This document shows positions 18,306 through 28,000 of a DNA stretch of 64,000 nt, in pieces (positions within the stretch are counted from its first letter, which is position 1; each line of letters opens with the position of its first letter). The position numbers and the translations under genes were made by a program. Location of the stretch: the NCBI RefSeq assembly GCF_002699855.1, contig NZ_LKBW01000266.1, positions 37,909 to 101,908 of the forward strand, read 5' to 3'. The notes beneath the pieces are model-generated. The model did not search any database and had not been told where the DNA came from. It saw only the letters and a list, made by a program, of their open reading frames with translations. Origin of the DNA: Pseudomonas amygdali. GTDB taxonomy: Bacteria > Pseudomonadota > Gammaproteobacteria > Pseudomonadales > Pseudomonadaceae.

Positions 18306-18980
18306 TCAACGCGCTTTGGGGGTTGCAACCTTGTCCCGCAGGTAGACAGGTTGGGCGTCGTCGGCTGGCAGCACTTCACCACGCGTCCAGGCGAAGGACG
18401 CCAGCGTCAACAAGTCCTGCGCATGGGGCAGCATGCCTGCGTCATGCCCGGCAAGACTCACCGGAATGCGCTCGGCATAGCCCCAGCCGGTACCGGCACC
18501 AAACCATTGTCCACTGGCGTGCGCAGGTAGCGTTGCCAATTCGGGTGCCATGACCGCCTCGTTGCCGAGCAGACGCATCTCCCCGGCTGTCTCGTGATAG
18601 CAACCCCAGTACACCTCATCCATGCGCGCATCAATGGCCGATGCCACCTGAGACACGCCATGCTCACGAAAGGCACGCTGGGCCAGCACGGCAAGATTGG
18701 AAACAGGCAATACCGGGCGCTCCAGCGCAAATGCCAGACCTTGCACGACGCCAATGGCAATGCGCACGCCGGTGAAAGCGCCAGGGCCGCGCCCGAACGC
18801 GATGGCATCCAGCGCCGACATCGCGATACCCGCCTCGGCCAGCAGGTCCTTGATCATCGGCAGCAGCCGCTGGGCATGCAGGCGCGGGATCACCTCGTAG
18901 TGGCTCAGCACTTTGCCGTCGTGCAGCAAAGCGACCGAGCAGGCTTCAGTGGCGGTGTCCAGGGCCAGCAAGGTGGTCAT
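18306..18980 (-). CDS. tsaB: tRNA threonylcarbamoyladenosine biosynthesis protein TsaB
   Basis: 224 residues from ATG 18980 (MTTLLALDTATEACSVAL). Belongs to the ASKHA fold: ALDTATE is the N-terminal phosphate loop remnant and AFGRGPGAFTGVRIAIGVVQGLA is the TsaB/TsaD dimer region. TsaB is the non-catalytic partner of TsaD in t6A37 synthesis. It lies downstream of adk, separated by the adk terminator. Confidence 0.94.
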   Translation of the reverse strand: MTTLLALDTATEACSVALLHDGKVLSHYEVIPRLHAQRLLPMIKDLLAEAGIAMSALDAIAFGRGPGAFTGVRIAIGVVQGLAFALERPVLPVSNLAVLAQRAFREHGVSQVASAIDARMDEVYWGCYHETAGEMRLLGNEAVMAPELATLPAHASGQWFGAGTGWGYAERIPVSLAGHDAGMLPHAQDLLTLASFAWTRGEVLPADDAQPVYLRDKVATPKAR

Positions 18981-19029
18981 CGGTGTTTCCATCATGGTCA
19001 GGGTGAAAAAGTGCAGCAGTATAAATGAC

Positions 19030-19053
19030 AAATGGCCCGCAAGCGGGCCATTT
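19030..19053 (-). terminator. Intrinsic terminator of adk
   Basis: Ten-bp perfect stem AAATGGCCCG/CGGGCCATTT with a four-base loop, just after the adk stop on the minus strand, followed by T-rich sequence on that strand. Confidence 0.7.
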
Positions 19054-19072
19054 ATTGTTCAGACTGAAAGTC

Positions 19073-19777
<705 letters not shown>

Positions 19778-19958
19778 CTAAAAATAATCAGGCCAACAGG
19801 CCGAAAGGCTGATCAAGATACACAGCCGACCGAGGCCGCACAAGCCGCCAAAAGTCGCATTAACCGCGTGCGCACCGGCTTGCGCGCCCCGATTGTCGAG
19901 CGGCGTGATCTGTATCAACGTTTCCGGCAGGCCAACCTGCAAACCCGGTCTTGCCAAT

Positions 19959-19979
19959 GCCGGGCCAAAACGGCCCGGC
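19959..19979 (-). terminator. Hairpin after ppc
   Basis: Eight-bp GC-only stem GCCGGGCC/GGCCCGGC about 20 bp beyond the ppc stop on the minus strand. It lacks a T run. The rest of 19740-19958 shows no convincing gene. Confidence 0.45.
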
Positions 19980-19999
19980 AATTAAAGTAACGCGCGTGC

Positions 20000-22636
20000 T
20001 CAACCAGTGTTACGCAGACCAGCAGCGATCCCGGCTACAGACACCAGCAGCGCCAGTTCCAGAGGGCTGTCCAGACTGGCTTCGCGACTGCGGGAGCGGG
20101 ACAGCAGCTCGGCCTGGAGCAAATGCAACGTGTCGAGATAGGTGTTGCGCAGACTGATGAATTCCAGCGTGTCAGGGCTGTGTGCCAGTAGTTGCTTCTG
20201 CCCGGTCAGCCCCAGAACCACCTTGCACGCCTGCGACAATAGGTCGCGTAAATGTGCGCCCAAATGTTGCAGCTCAGCACTGACCAGACGTTCGTCATAG
20301 AGTCGGGCAATGTCCGAATCAGCTTTGGCAAGGACCATTTCCAGCATGTCGATGCGGGTTCTGAAAAACGGCCACTGTTCGCGCATTTGCGCCAGCACCG
20401 TACCCTCACCACGCTCCAGAGCCTTGCTCAGCGCGGCTTCCCAACCCAACCAGGCGGGCAGCATCAAACGCGTCTGCGTCCAGGCGAAGATCCACGGAAT
20501 GGCGCGCAGGCTTTCCACGCCACCTTCGCGGCGCTTGGCCGGGCGACTGCCGAGTGGCAGGCGCCCCAGTTCCTGCTCGGGCGTTGCCTGACGGAAATAC
20601 TCGACGAACTCAGGGTTCTCGCGCACTACCGCGCGATAGGCGCTGACCCCGTCAGCGGCCATTTGGTCCATCATCGTCCGCCAAGACGGTTGCGGAGGTG
20701 GTGGCGGCAGCAGGGTCGCTTCCAGCACCGCTGCCAGATAGAGATTGAGGTTCTGTTCGGCGATGTCCGGCAGGCCGAATTTGAAACGAATCATTTCCCC
20801 TTGCTCGGTGGTCCGGAAGCGCCCGGCTACCGAACCTGGCGGCTGCGACAGAATCGCCGCATGCGCGGGGCCACCACCACGACCAACCGTACCGCCGCGA
20901 CCGTGGAACAGCAGCAATTCGACCTGCTGTTCGCGACAGATCTCCACCAGCTTTTCCTGCGCGCGGTACTGGGCCCAGGCCGCCGCCGTAGTGCCCGCGT
21001 CCTTGGCCGAGTCGGAATAACCGATCATGACTTCCTGCGGGCCGTGCAGACGCGAACGATAGCCAGGCAAGCCGAGCAGCGTCTCGATCACCGGCCCGGC
21101 GTTGTCGAGGTCAGCCAGGGTCTCGAACAACGGCACCACACGCATCGGCCGTTGCAGCCCGGATTCCTTGAGCAGCAACTGCACGGCCAGCACGTCGGAT
21201 GCCGAACCTGCCATCGAAATGACGTAAGAGCCCAGCGACGCTGCCGGAGCTGCTGCCACTACCCTGCAGGTTGCCAGCACTTCTGCGGTGTCGGCTGCCG
21301 GTTTGAAGTAGCTTGGCAGCAACGGCCTGCGGTTGTTCAGTTCGCGCAACAGAAAGTCGATGCGGGTCTGCTCGTCCCACTCTTCGTAGCGACTCAACCC
21401 CAGATAATCGGTAATTTCAGTCATCGCCGCACAGTGGCGACTGGAGTCCTGGCGGACATCCAGACGCACCAGAAACAGGCCGAACGTGACGGCACGGCGC
21501 AGGCAATCCAGAAGCGGCCCGTCGGCAATCACGCCCATGCCGCACTCATGCAGCGACTGGAAGCACAGCAGCAGCGGGTCCAGCAGCTCGCGGTTGTCTC
21601 GCAGCACCGCTTCAGGCGCAGGCAAGGTCTCGCTCAATGAGGCGTTGGCCCAATTGCGCGTCGCGCGCAGGCGCTCACGCAGACGCTTGAGTTCTGCCCG
21701 ATAAGGCTCGGCACTGTCACCGACGCTGGCCCGCAAGGCGTCGCTGGCCTGTTGCATCGACAGCTCTGCGGCCAGGTTATCCACATCACGCAGATACAGG
21801 TCAGCCGCCATCCAGCGCGCCAGCAACAACACTTCACGGGTAACTTTGGCCGTGACGTTCGGGTTGCCGTCACGGTCTCCGCCCATCCACGAGGCAAAGC
21901 GGATCGGCGCGGCTTCCAGCGGCAAATGCAAGCCGGTCGCTGCGTGCAGTGCATGGTCAGCCTTGCGCAGGTAGTTCGGAATGGCGTGCCAGAGGGAGTG
22001 CTCGATAACCGCAAAACCCCATTTGGCCTCATCAACCGGCGTGGGACGGATACGCCGTATCTCTTCGGTATGCCAGGCCTCGGCGATCAGACGCTGCAAG
22101 CGCGAGGTAATCTGTGCGCGCTCGGTGCTGTTGAGGTCGCGATGATCGAGCGCGGCCAACTGCGCAGCGATGGCGTCGTATTTCTGAATGAGCGTACGGC
22201 GCGCAACTTCGGTGGGGTGAGCCGTCAACACCAGCTCGATTTCCAGCTTGCTCAGTTGGCGCGCCAAGGCATCAGGCGTGTGACCTTCCGTTTTCAGGCG
22301 GTCAAGCAGCTCGGGCAACACCCGCGACTCAAAGGGCAGAGGCTGGGTATCGTCACGGCGATGCATGAGCTGATACTGCTCGGCAATATTGGCCAGGTTG
22401 AGAAACTGGTTGAACGCACGGGCCACAGGCAGGAGTTCGTCATCACCCAACCCGTCGACACTGGCGCTGAGTTGCTCGGCACCTTCTGCAGAACCGCGCC
22501 TGCCCGCCTTGGCGCCTTTGCGAATACGTTCGATCTTGTCGAGGAATTCAGCGCCTCGCTGCTCACGAATCGTGTTACCCAACAGCTCACCCAGCAGGTG
22601 AACGTCTTCGCGCAGACGCGCATCGATATCGGCCAT
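20000..22636 (-). CDS. ppc: Phosphoenolpyruvate carboxylase
   Basis: 878 residues, full length. Catalytic histidine in [12 protein letters not shown] near residue 137, [10 protein letters not shown] in the middle, the glycine loop around [14 protein letters not shown] and the family C-terminus ending RNTG. It carboxylates phosphoenolpyruvate to oxaloacetate, replenishing the TCA cycle and feeding aspartate-family amino acids made by other genes here. ATG 22636 follows GGGAGAGG. Confidence 0.97.
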   Translation of the reverse strand: MADIDARLREDVHLLGELLGNTIREQRGAEFLDKIERIRKGAKAGRRGSAEGAEQLSASVDGLGDDELLPVARAFNQFLNLANIAEQYQLMHRRDDTQPLPFESRVLPELLDRLKTEGHTPDALARQLSKLEIELVLTAHPTEVARRTLIQKYDAIAAQLAALDHRDLNSTERAQITSRLQRLIAEAWHTEEIRRIRPTPVDEAKWGFAVIEHSLWHAIPNYLRKADHALHAATGLHLPLEAAPIRFASWMGGDRDGNPNVTAKVTREVLLLARWMAADLYLRDVDNLAAELSMQQASDALRASVGDSAEPYRAELKRLRERLRATRNWANASLSETLPAPEAVLRDNRELLDPLLLCFQSLHECGMGVIADGPLLDCLRRAVTFGLFLVRLDVRQDSSRHCAAMTEITDYLGLSRYEEWDEQTRIDFLLRELNNRRPLLPSYFKPAADTAEVLATCRVVAAAPAASLGSYVISMAGSASDVLAVQLLLKESGLQRPMRVVPLFETLADLDNAGPVIETLLGLPGYRSRLHGPQEVMIGYSDSAKDAGTTAAAWAQYRAQEKLVEICREQQVELLLFHGRGGTVGRGGGPAHAAILSQPPGSVAGRFRTTEQGEMIRFKFGLPDIAEQNLNLYLAAVLEATLLPPPPPQPSWRTMMDQMAADGVSAYRAVVRENPEFVEYFRQATPEQELGRLPLGSRPAKRREGGVESLRAIPWIFAWTQTRLMLPAWLGWEAALSKALERGEGTVLAQMREQWPFFRTRIDMLEMVLAKADSDIARLYDERLVSAELQHLGAHLRDLLSQACKVVLGLTGQKQLLAHSPDTLEFISLRNTYLDTLHLLQAELLSRSRSREASLDSPLELALLVSVAGIAAGLRNTG

Positions 22637-22881
22637 CGTTCCTCTCCCGTTTTTTGTCTGGGCTCAGTTGCGTACCCGCAAAACAGCGCGGGCGTACGTG
22701 AATTCGAATCCGCATTGCCAACAGTGCACCAAAAGCCTGCAATTGGACAAATGGTTCAACAAAAAGCCGCGCCTCAACGCCTGATTAATCCTGCAGCGAC
22801 GTCCGCTCACATGCCGATCGACATGCTGACCGCTTCCTGAAGCCCCCTGAAAATTCCTGACCACACAGTAGATATTTATCT
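22637..22881. other. Intergenic region between divergent ppc and the lipoprotein operon
   Basis: No gene supported. It should contain the ppc promoter on the minus strand; none is clear enough to mark. A 66-codon minus-strand frame here has no coding character. Confidence 0.4.
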
Positions 22882-22909
22882 GAACTATTCAAAAACAGCG
22901 CAGGTCGGA
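22882..22909 (+). promoter_or_regulatory. Probable AlgU (sigma-22/RpoE-type) promoter
   Basis: GAACTA (22882-22887), a 17-base spacer, then TCGGA (22905-22909), close to the AlgU consensus GAACTT-N16/17-TCTGA. The P. aeruginosa lipoprotein pair equivalent to the two genes downstream is known to be under AlgU control, which supports the call. The implied leader is about 100 nt. Confidence 0.55.
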
Positions 22910-23016
22910 GCCTTTAACCATTACAGGAAAGCCCGAAAGGCAGCAGGCGGTTGTACGACCTCATGCCCGGACTTGATGCAACAACTGTCATGGATAACCA
23001 CGTTCGGAGTCAGACA

Positions 23017-23430
23017 ATGGAGTTGATCACCATGAACACCTTAACTGCCAAAACCAAGTTCAAAGGCCTGCGCGGTCTCAAGCTGGCTGCGCTGGCGCTC
23101 GGTAGCACCTTTATCCTCGCCGGTTGCGCAGGTAACCCGCCATCCGAGCAATATGCAGTTTCGCAATCGGCCGTCAACAGCGCTGTCAGCGCCGGCGGTA
23201 CCGAATTCGCAGCGGTGGAAATGAAGTCGGCTCAGGACAAGCTCAAAGAAGCTGATCTGGCCATGCAGGATCACAAGTACGACGAAGCTCGCCGCCTGGC
23301 TGAACAAGCCGAGTGGGACGCTCGTGTAGCAGAACGCAAATCTCAGGCCGCCAAAGCTGCCAAGGCTGTGCAGGATGCTCGTCAGGGCGTCAACGAACTC
23401 CGTGAAGAAGGCCTGCGTCAGGTGCAGTGA
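23017..23430 (+). CDS. DUF4398 family lipoprotein
   Basis: 137 residues from ATG 23017, with an alternative ATG at 23032; both have GGAG at reasonable distance. A lipoprotein signal ends at LAGCAGNPP, so the mature protein starts at Cys and, with Ala-Gly following, should go to the outer membrane. The mature part is a charged, Ala/Lys/Glu-rich coiled coil (EMKSAQDKLKEADLAMQ ... RRLAEQAEWDARVAERK). It is followed 58 bp later by an OmpA-like lipoprotein gene in the same operon; both likely stabilise the envelope under stress. Confidence 0.88.
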   Translation: MELITMNTLTAKTKFKGLRGLKLAALALGSTFILAGCAGNPPSEQYAVSQSAVNSAVSAGGTEFAAVEMKSAQDKLKEADLAMQDHKYDEARRLAEQAEWDARVAERKSQAAKAAKAVQDARQGVNELREEGLRQVQ

Positions 23431-23488
23431 TTGCCCTGAACCCTTTCTGTTTTCATGAATTCGTAACTGATTAAAGGACGACCCTATT

Positions 23489-24271
23489 ATGCGTAAACAA
23501 TTGATGATCCCTGCTCTGCTGGCCATGAGTGTTGCCCTGGCAGCCTGTGCAACCAAGCCTAACCCTAATCTGGAACAGGCCCGCAGCAACTTCACCGCGC
23601 TGCAGACCAACCCGGAAGCTACCAAAGTCGCGGCGCTTGAAACCAAAGACGCCAGCGAATGGCTGGCCAAGGCAGAACAGGCTTTCCGTAACGATGATGA
23701 CGTCAAGAAAGTTGACCAACTGTCTTATCTGACCAACCAGCGCGTAGAGCTGGCCAAGCAGACCATCGCCCTGCGCACCTCCGAAGCTGCTCTGCAGAAT
23801 GCTTCTGCCGACCGCGCCAAGGCACGCCTGGAAGCTCGTGATGCTCAGATCGCTGCGCTGAAGAACAGCCTGAACGCCAAGCAGACCGAACGCGGTACGC
23901 TGGTGACTTTCGGTGACGTGCTGTTCGACTACAACAAGGCCGATCTGAAGCCGACCGCTCAAGGCGACATCGGCAAGCTGGCTGCTTTCCTTCAGGAAAA
24001 CCCTGATCGCAAAGTGATCGTTGAAGGCTACACCGACAGCACAGGTTCTGCTTCCTACAACCAGTCGCTTTCCGAGCGCCGCGCCAATTCGGTTCGCATG
24101 GCACTGGTACGTATGGGTGTAGATCCAGCACGCGTTGTGACCATGGGTTACGGCAAGGAATATCCGGTTGCTGACAACACCAGCAACTCGGGCCGTGCCA
24201 TGAACCGTCGTGTGGAAGTCACCATCTCCAACGACAACCAGCCTGTTGCACCGCGCTCGTCGATGAAATAA
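23489..24271 (+). CDS. lptF: OmpA-family outer-membrane lipoprotein (LptF-like)
   Basis: 260 residues. Lipoprotein signal ending LAACATKP; a coiled-coil N-terminal half including a DUF4398-like stretch; then an OmpA peptidoglycan-binding domain from about residue 145 with FDYNKADLKP, VEGYTDSTGSASYNQSLSERRA and NRRVEVTIS, including the conserved Asp and Arg that hold diaminopimelate. It links the outer membrane to peptidoglycan. Its place after the DUF4398 lipoprotein matches the P. aeruginosa lptF locus. A strong terminator follows. Confidence 0.88.
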   Translation: MRKQLMIPALLAMSVALAACATKPNPNLEQARSNFTALQTNPEATKVAALETKDASEWLAKAEQAFRNDDDVKKVDQLSYLTNQRVELAKQTIALRTSEAALQNASADRAKARLEARDAQIAALKNSLNAKQTERGTLVTFGDVLFDYNKADLKPTAQGDIGKLAAFLQENPDRKVIVEGYTDSTGSASYNQSLSERRANSVRMALVRMGVDPARVVTMGYGKEYPVADNTSNSGRAMNRRVEVTISNDNQPVAPRSSMK

Positions 24272-24292
24272 GCGACTGAGCCGCTGCACTGA

Positions 24293-24324
24293 AGCCCCGC
24301 CTGCGCATACAGGCGGGGCTTTTT
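24293..24324 (+). terminator. Strong intrinsic terminator of the lipoprotein operon
   Basis: Eleven-bp perfect stem AGCCCCGCCTG/CAGGCGGGGCT with a six-base loop followed by TTTT, 21 bp after the OmpA-family gene. Confidence 0.9.
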
Positions 24325-24348
24325 AATGCCGAAAATTTATCGCCTTGT

Positions 24349-24669
24349 TTATTGCTGTGGCGTCTGCTGGCCGATGCACCGCACCGCTTGCCTGTGGTCA
24401 TCGATCAACACGCCCGACAAGCCCTTTCGCGATGTGTCGAACAGCACCAGCACGCCATCAACGCATTGCGCTACCTCGACAGCTGGCGTCGCGGCGATCT
24501 TATAGTCCTCGCCTGGCACGGTCTTGAGCAGAGTGAATTCGCCGAGCAGCAATGCATCCTCAGGCTTTGCGAAGTGCAGGTAGCCGTAAAACCACAGACA
24601 GCCGACGGTGCCGATGACTGCACCGACAGCGCTGAGAATCATGCCGTTGACGTTACGGTCGCGGCTCAT
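24349..24669 (-). CDS. Small membrane-anchored hypothetical protein
   Basis: 106 residues starting MSRDRNVNGMILSAVGAVIGTVGCLWFYGYLHF, one N-terminal membrane segment, followed by a soluble domain with a Cys pair (VAQCVDGVLVL and VRCIGQQ). Its ATG overlaps the stop of the upstream hydrolase gene by ATGA, so the pair is co-translated. A longer frame running back through the hydrolase gene is only a shadow. No known family recognised. Confidence 0.8.
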   Translation of the reverse strand: MSRDRNVNGMILSAVGAVIGTVGCLWFYGYLHFAKPEDALLLGEFTLLKTVPGEDYKIAATPAVEVAQCVDGVLVLFDTSRKGLSGVLIDDHRQAVRCIGQQTPQQ

Positions 24670-25586
24670 GGCGCTGGCGGTGTAGCAGGGGTCGGGTAGT
24701 CGGGCACTTGCGCAAGGCGACGCAGGCCATTGAAATGCGTCGGGTCGTCCAGATAGCGCAGCATCACCTGACGCCAGAGAGGGTCTGCGAACGTCTGTAC
24801 GTGCTCGCCACGGGTCAGTTGCAATACGCGCGGCGGAGGCGCTGCCTTGTACAGCTCGATACCGTTGGCGAGCGGCACCAGTGTGTCGTCCATGCTGTGA
24901 AAGATCAGCATCGGTGTGCCGGCCAATCGTGGCAGGCCGTTGACGGCACTGTCGGCCTCCGGGATCAGCCAGGACAAGGGCGTCTTCAATGGCCAGGTCA
25001 GCCACGACTTGCTCAGCGAGTTTCGCGCGACGCTGCGATAGCTGGCCGGCACGCTGTCCAGCACCAACGCCTTGAGCCGCGAGCGCTCCTGCGGATGTTC
25101 TGACAAGTAGTGCACCGCCAGCGCTCCACCAATGCTTTGCCCCAGAACCACAAGGGGTTTGCCTTGCACTTGCGGTGCAGTGTTCAACCAGTCGAAAGCG
25201 GCCTGAACATCCTGATAGACCGCCGGCAGGCTCGGTTCGCCCTGCGACTCGCCATAGCCACGGTAATCCAGCATCAGCACCTGATAACCCTGCTCGGGCA
25301 ACCACCAGACGCCACCAAGGTGCCAGGACAGATTGCCGCCGTTGCCATGCAGATGCAGCACCGTACCCTTGACCGGCACACCCTCTTTCGCGGGCAGCCA
25401 CCAGCCATGCAGGCGCGTACCATCGGCGGCGGTGAGGTTCACATCCTGATACTGCAGTCGCGCCTTGTCGGGTGTGAACGGAACACCTTGCTCGGGATAG
25501 AACAACATCGAACTGCAACCGGTGAGTGCGAGGAACAGGGTGAAGATGCCGAGCAGTTTCAAATGGGGTTTCCTTGTTGTTTTCAT
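24666..25586 (-). CDS. Lipoprotein alpha/beta hydrolase
   Basis: 306 residues from ATG 25586. A lipoprotein signal ends LALTGCSSM. The hydrolase core shows HLHGNGGN (oxyanion region), LDYRGYGESQG, the nucleophile elbow LGQSIGGALAVHY with Ser, PMLIFHSMDDTLVP with the acid Asp, and GEHVQTF with the catalytic His. It is therefore an envelope-anchored serine hydrolase of the BEM46/FrsA-like group; substrate unknown. The next gene overlaps its stop. Confidence 0.9.
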   Translation of the reverse strand: MKTTRKPHLKLLGIFTLFLALTGCSSMLFYPEQGVPFTPDKARLQYQDVNLTAADGTRLHGWWLPAKEGVPVKGTVLHLHGNGGNLSWHLGGVWWLPEQGYQVLMLDYRGYGESQGEPSLPAVYQDVQAAFDWLNTAPQVQGKPLVVLGQSIGGALAVHYLSEHPQERSRLKALVLDSVPASYRSVARNSLSKSWLTWPLKTPLSWLIPEADSAVNGLPRLAGTPMLIFHSMDDTLVPLANGIELYKAAPPPRVLQLTRGEHVQTFADPLWRQVMLRYLDDPTHFNGLRRLAQVPDYPTPATPPAP

Positions 25587-25618
25587 CGCCACATCACTGC
25601 CGTGCTGGCGCAGAGCAA

Positions 25619-25778
25619 TGGCACGATAGTTACAAGATTATCGTTCCTCACGCTCCAGCGTGGGAATGCCGTTCTGGACGCTCAGCGTCCGATCCTAACT
25701 GTGCAGCGCGGCGCGGCGCAGATTTGAGACGCCGAGCGTCACCCACTGCGTGCCAACGCGAAGCATTGGCACGATAGT
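25619..25778. repeat. Composite palindromic repeat element with four hairpins
   Basis: A 160-bp intergenic element bounded by 12-bp direct repeats TGGCACGATAGT (25619-25630 and 25767-25778). Inside are four palindromes: CACGCT/AGCGTG (25649-25662), GGACGC/GCGTCC (25676-25690), GACGC/GCGTC (25728-25740) and GTGCCAA/TTGGCAC (25750-25772). The sequence style (TTCC-CACGCTC-GCGTGGGAATGCC) is that of dispersed Pseudomonas intergenic repeats. It lies between the hydrolase and DUF1704 genes. Confidence 0.75.
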
Positions 25779-25787
25779 CAGGTCGGC

Positions 25788-27065
25788 CTACAAAATATTC
25801 GAGTAGTCCGCTTCGATACGGTCCAGGCTCAGGTGGTTGAGGAAGTTGGAGAAGCACATCCAGGCCGACAGCGCGTTCATGTCACGGAACTGCTCAGGCA
25901 GGTATTTGGGTGCCACTACCAGTCCTTCATCTACCAGTTGGCGCAAGGTACGCATGTCTTCCAGCGTGGTCTTGCCGCAGAACAGCAGCGGCACCTGTTC
26001 AAGCTTGCCCTTGCGCACGGCCAGCTGAATGTAGTTGTAGACCATGATGAAACCCTTCAGATAGGACAGGTCTTTAGTGAACGGCAAGCCGTTGGGCACC
26101 GAGCCGCGGAACACGCGACTCGCGTTGCCGTAGCTCTCCGACATGCCGAAGCCCTGCTCGCGGTAGAACTCGAATACCTGCAGAAAATCAGCGCCCTGCT
26201 CGGCCATGTGAATGGCACGGGTGCGATTGGTCAGCTTGCGCAAACGGCTGGGGTAGGAGGCAAAGGCGATGACTTCCATGAGAATCGCCAGGCCTTCCTG
26301 AGTCACCGTCGATGAAGGCGGACCTTTGGACAGGAACGTACAGATCGGCTGGTTTTGCCCGTTCAACGTGGTGCCGACGTGTACCAGCCCTTCGTGAACC
26401 TCCAGCGCCCGTACATCACGCTCATTGAACATCGCGTCGGTGCGGATTTTGATGTAGTCGGCACCGGCAGCCGCATCAGCGACGATACCGTCGGACTCGA
26501 AAACCCGGATGGTCTCCTCGGCCTCACCGAACACACGGTTCAAACGCGATTGCAGCAGCGAGACAGCGTCCTTGGCCGTGAGCGTTTTCGGCTCGTCCTT
26601 CAGGTCGCCGCGTCCGGCAATGTTGTTCAGGTAATCCGAGAGCATCAGGCCCAGATCGGCCAGCGTCGGGTCACCGGCGTGAAAGGCATCGGACGCAGCG
26701 CCATACAGCTCCTGCGAAATCAGGCCGAAGTCGGACGTACCGCGGGCCTCGAGCATACGCACCACCATGCGGTACTCACGGCACATGCGGCGCATGATCT
26801 GCCCGACCGGGTTGAACTGCCCGAGTTGACGCGTTACATCCCGCTCGATGTTCTGAAACTCTTGATTCAAGGCGACCGAATCAAAGCCCAGCGGACGGTT
26901 TTCGTAATAGGCACGGTCCACGGCAGGAAGCGCCTTGCCCTTGGCGGCCAGAAAGTCCTTGCGAACTGTCTCATCCCATTTAACTGCATCCAGAATGCGG
27001 ATCGGCGTCTGTGCAACGACGATCCGATCCGATAACGCACGAATAGTCTGTTGATACTCGTCCAC
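25788..27065 (-). CDS. DUF1704 (QEGLA-motif, MATCAP-like) putative zinc peptidase
   Basis: 425 residues from GTG 27065, chosen because AAGGAG lies five bases upstream; an in-frame ATG at 27107 is possible. The protein has the HExxxH motif EVHEGLVHVGT (His224, Glu225, His229) and the QEGLA motif (TQEGLAILMEV, Glu257) that names bacterial members 'flavohemoglobin expression-modulating'. The same DUF1704 domain forms the eukaryotic tubulin tyrosine carboxypeptidases MATCAP1/2, which use these residues to hold zinc, so a metallocarboxypeptidase role is a fair inference. Natural bacterial substrates are unknown. A TetR gene lies just upstream on the same strand. Confidence 0.85.
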   Translation of the reverse strand: MDEYQQTIRALSDRIVVAQTPIRILDAVKWDETVRKDFLAAKGKALPAVDRAYYENRPLGFDSVALNQEFQNIERDVTRQLGQFNPVGQIMRRMCREYRMVVRMLEARGTSDFGLISQELYGAASDAFHAGDPTLADLGLMLSDYLNNIAGRGDLKDEPKTLTAKDAVSLLQSRLNRVFGEAEETIRVFESDGIVADAAAGADYIKIRTDAMFNERDVRALEVHEGLVHVGTTLNGQNQPICTFLSKGPPSSTVTQEGLAILMEVIAFASYPSRLRKLTNRTRAIHMAEQGADFLQVFEFYREQGFGMSESYGNASRVFRGSVPNGLPFTKDLSYLKGFIMVYNYIQLAVRKGKLEQVPLLFCGKTTLEDMRTLRQLVDEGLVVAPKYLPEQFRDMNALSAWMCFSNFLNHLSLDRIEADYSNIL

Positions 27066-27197
27066 CGGTACTCCTTGGCTGGCTGTTTCGCTACTGCTCG
27101 GCGGCATGAGAACACGCCACCGCTGGAAAATATCGAAATTGGCAGGGTCGTCAAGCCGTCTGAACCGCCGACCCAGAGCACGTCGAACGAAGTATAG

Positions 27198-27923
27198 TCA
27201 CCCTCGAACCGGCTGCGGCGTTCCCAAAACCAGACGCATCTGCCGGGTCAGAATACAGAGCATTTCTTCGTCCGCCTGACGCTGTGGGCCATGCAGCAGG
27301 CCTTGATACTCAATGCGCCGGATGAGCCCCGTCAACACCTGAGCGTCCTGATACGGCTGCAACGAACCAATCACCTGAAAGAACTGACAACTGCCCTGCA
27401 GCAGAATTTCCTGATGGGCCATCACCAGCGGGGTCAGACGCGGGTTGATCAGCGCTTCGTGGTAGAACGCCTGTTCGGCAATCAGGTAGTCGCGCCGGGT
27501 CAGCAATTGATGCCGGATATGCTCCATCACCATACGCGCAATATCGTCAGCCAGCCGAAAACGGTCGGTCGGGCTGCCCGAACTGCGGCTCATCATCTCA
27601 CGCAGAATACCTTCAGTGTTCTGCCAAAGCCGCGCCAGGTAATCGGCACTGCGCTGTACATACTGGGCAAAGGCATCGGTGAGCAGGTCATTGATGTCCT
27701 TGAAGTAATAGGTGGTTGCCGACAGCGGTACGCTGGCCTCAGCGGCCACTGCGCGATGACGTACAGCGCGCACGCCGTCGCGCACCACAATACGCATGGC
27801 CGCATCGAGAATGACCTGTCTGCGTTGTTCACTGCCTTCGCGGGCCGCCTTGCGGCCTTGATACTTGACACTTTTGGCCACCGCGCTCGCTACTCCGGCG
27901 GCCCCTTCTCTGGCAATCGTCAC
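27198..27923 (-). CDS. TetR family transcriptional regulator
   Basis: 241 residues. After a basic N-terminal extension (about 30 residues), the TetR helix-turn-helix appears at RRQVILDAAMRIVVRDGVRAVRHRAVAAEASVPLSATTYYFKDINDLL. The C-terminal ligand domain is Arg/Gln-rich and has no recognised effector site. It sits between lysS and the DUF1704 gene on the same strand and is a candidate regulator of the latter. Confidence 0.9.
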   Translation of the reverse strand: MTIAREGAAGVASAVAKSVKYQGRKAAREGSEQRRQVILDAAMRIVVRDGVRAVRHRAVAAEASVPLSATTYYFKDINDLLTDAFAQYVQRSADYLARLWQNTEGILREMMSRSSGSPTDRFRLADDIARMVMEHIRHQLLTRRDYLIAEQAFYHEALINPRLTPLVMAHQEILLQGSCQFFQVIGSLQPYQDAQVLTGLIRRIEYQGLLHGPQRQADEEMLCILTRQMRLVLGTPQPVRG

Positions 27924-27960
27924 GACAGCTTCCTTTTTAAATCGTCCTGAAAAACACCTA

Positions 27961-27990
27961 AAAAAAAGCCGCCCATTGAAGGCGGCTGTT
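27961..27990 (-). terminator. Intrinsic terminator of lysS
   Basis: Seven-bp stem AGCCGCC/GGCGGCT with A-tract on one side and T-tract on the other, 14 bp beyond the lysS stop on the minus strand, where it reads as stem followed by eight T. Confidence 0.85.
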
Positions 27991-28000
27991 TTTTCATTGA

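Noticed and set aside
19778..19981. 67-codon minus-strand frame between adk and ppc
   Set aside because: No ribosome site, crosses the ppc hairpin, and an equally open frame lies on the other strand; likely non-coding.
20252..21640. 462-codon plus-strand frame opposite ppc
   Set aside because: Arg/Gln/His-rich shadow of ppc with no start context.
24349..25518. 389-codon minus-strand frame covering two genes
   Set aside because: Only its last 106 codons are coding; the rest is an out-of-frame shadow of the alpha/beta hydrolase.
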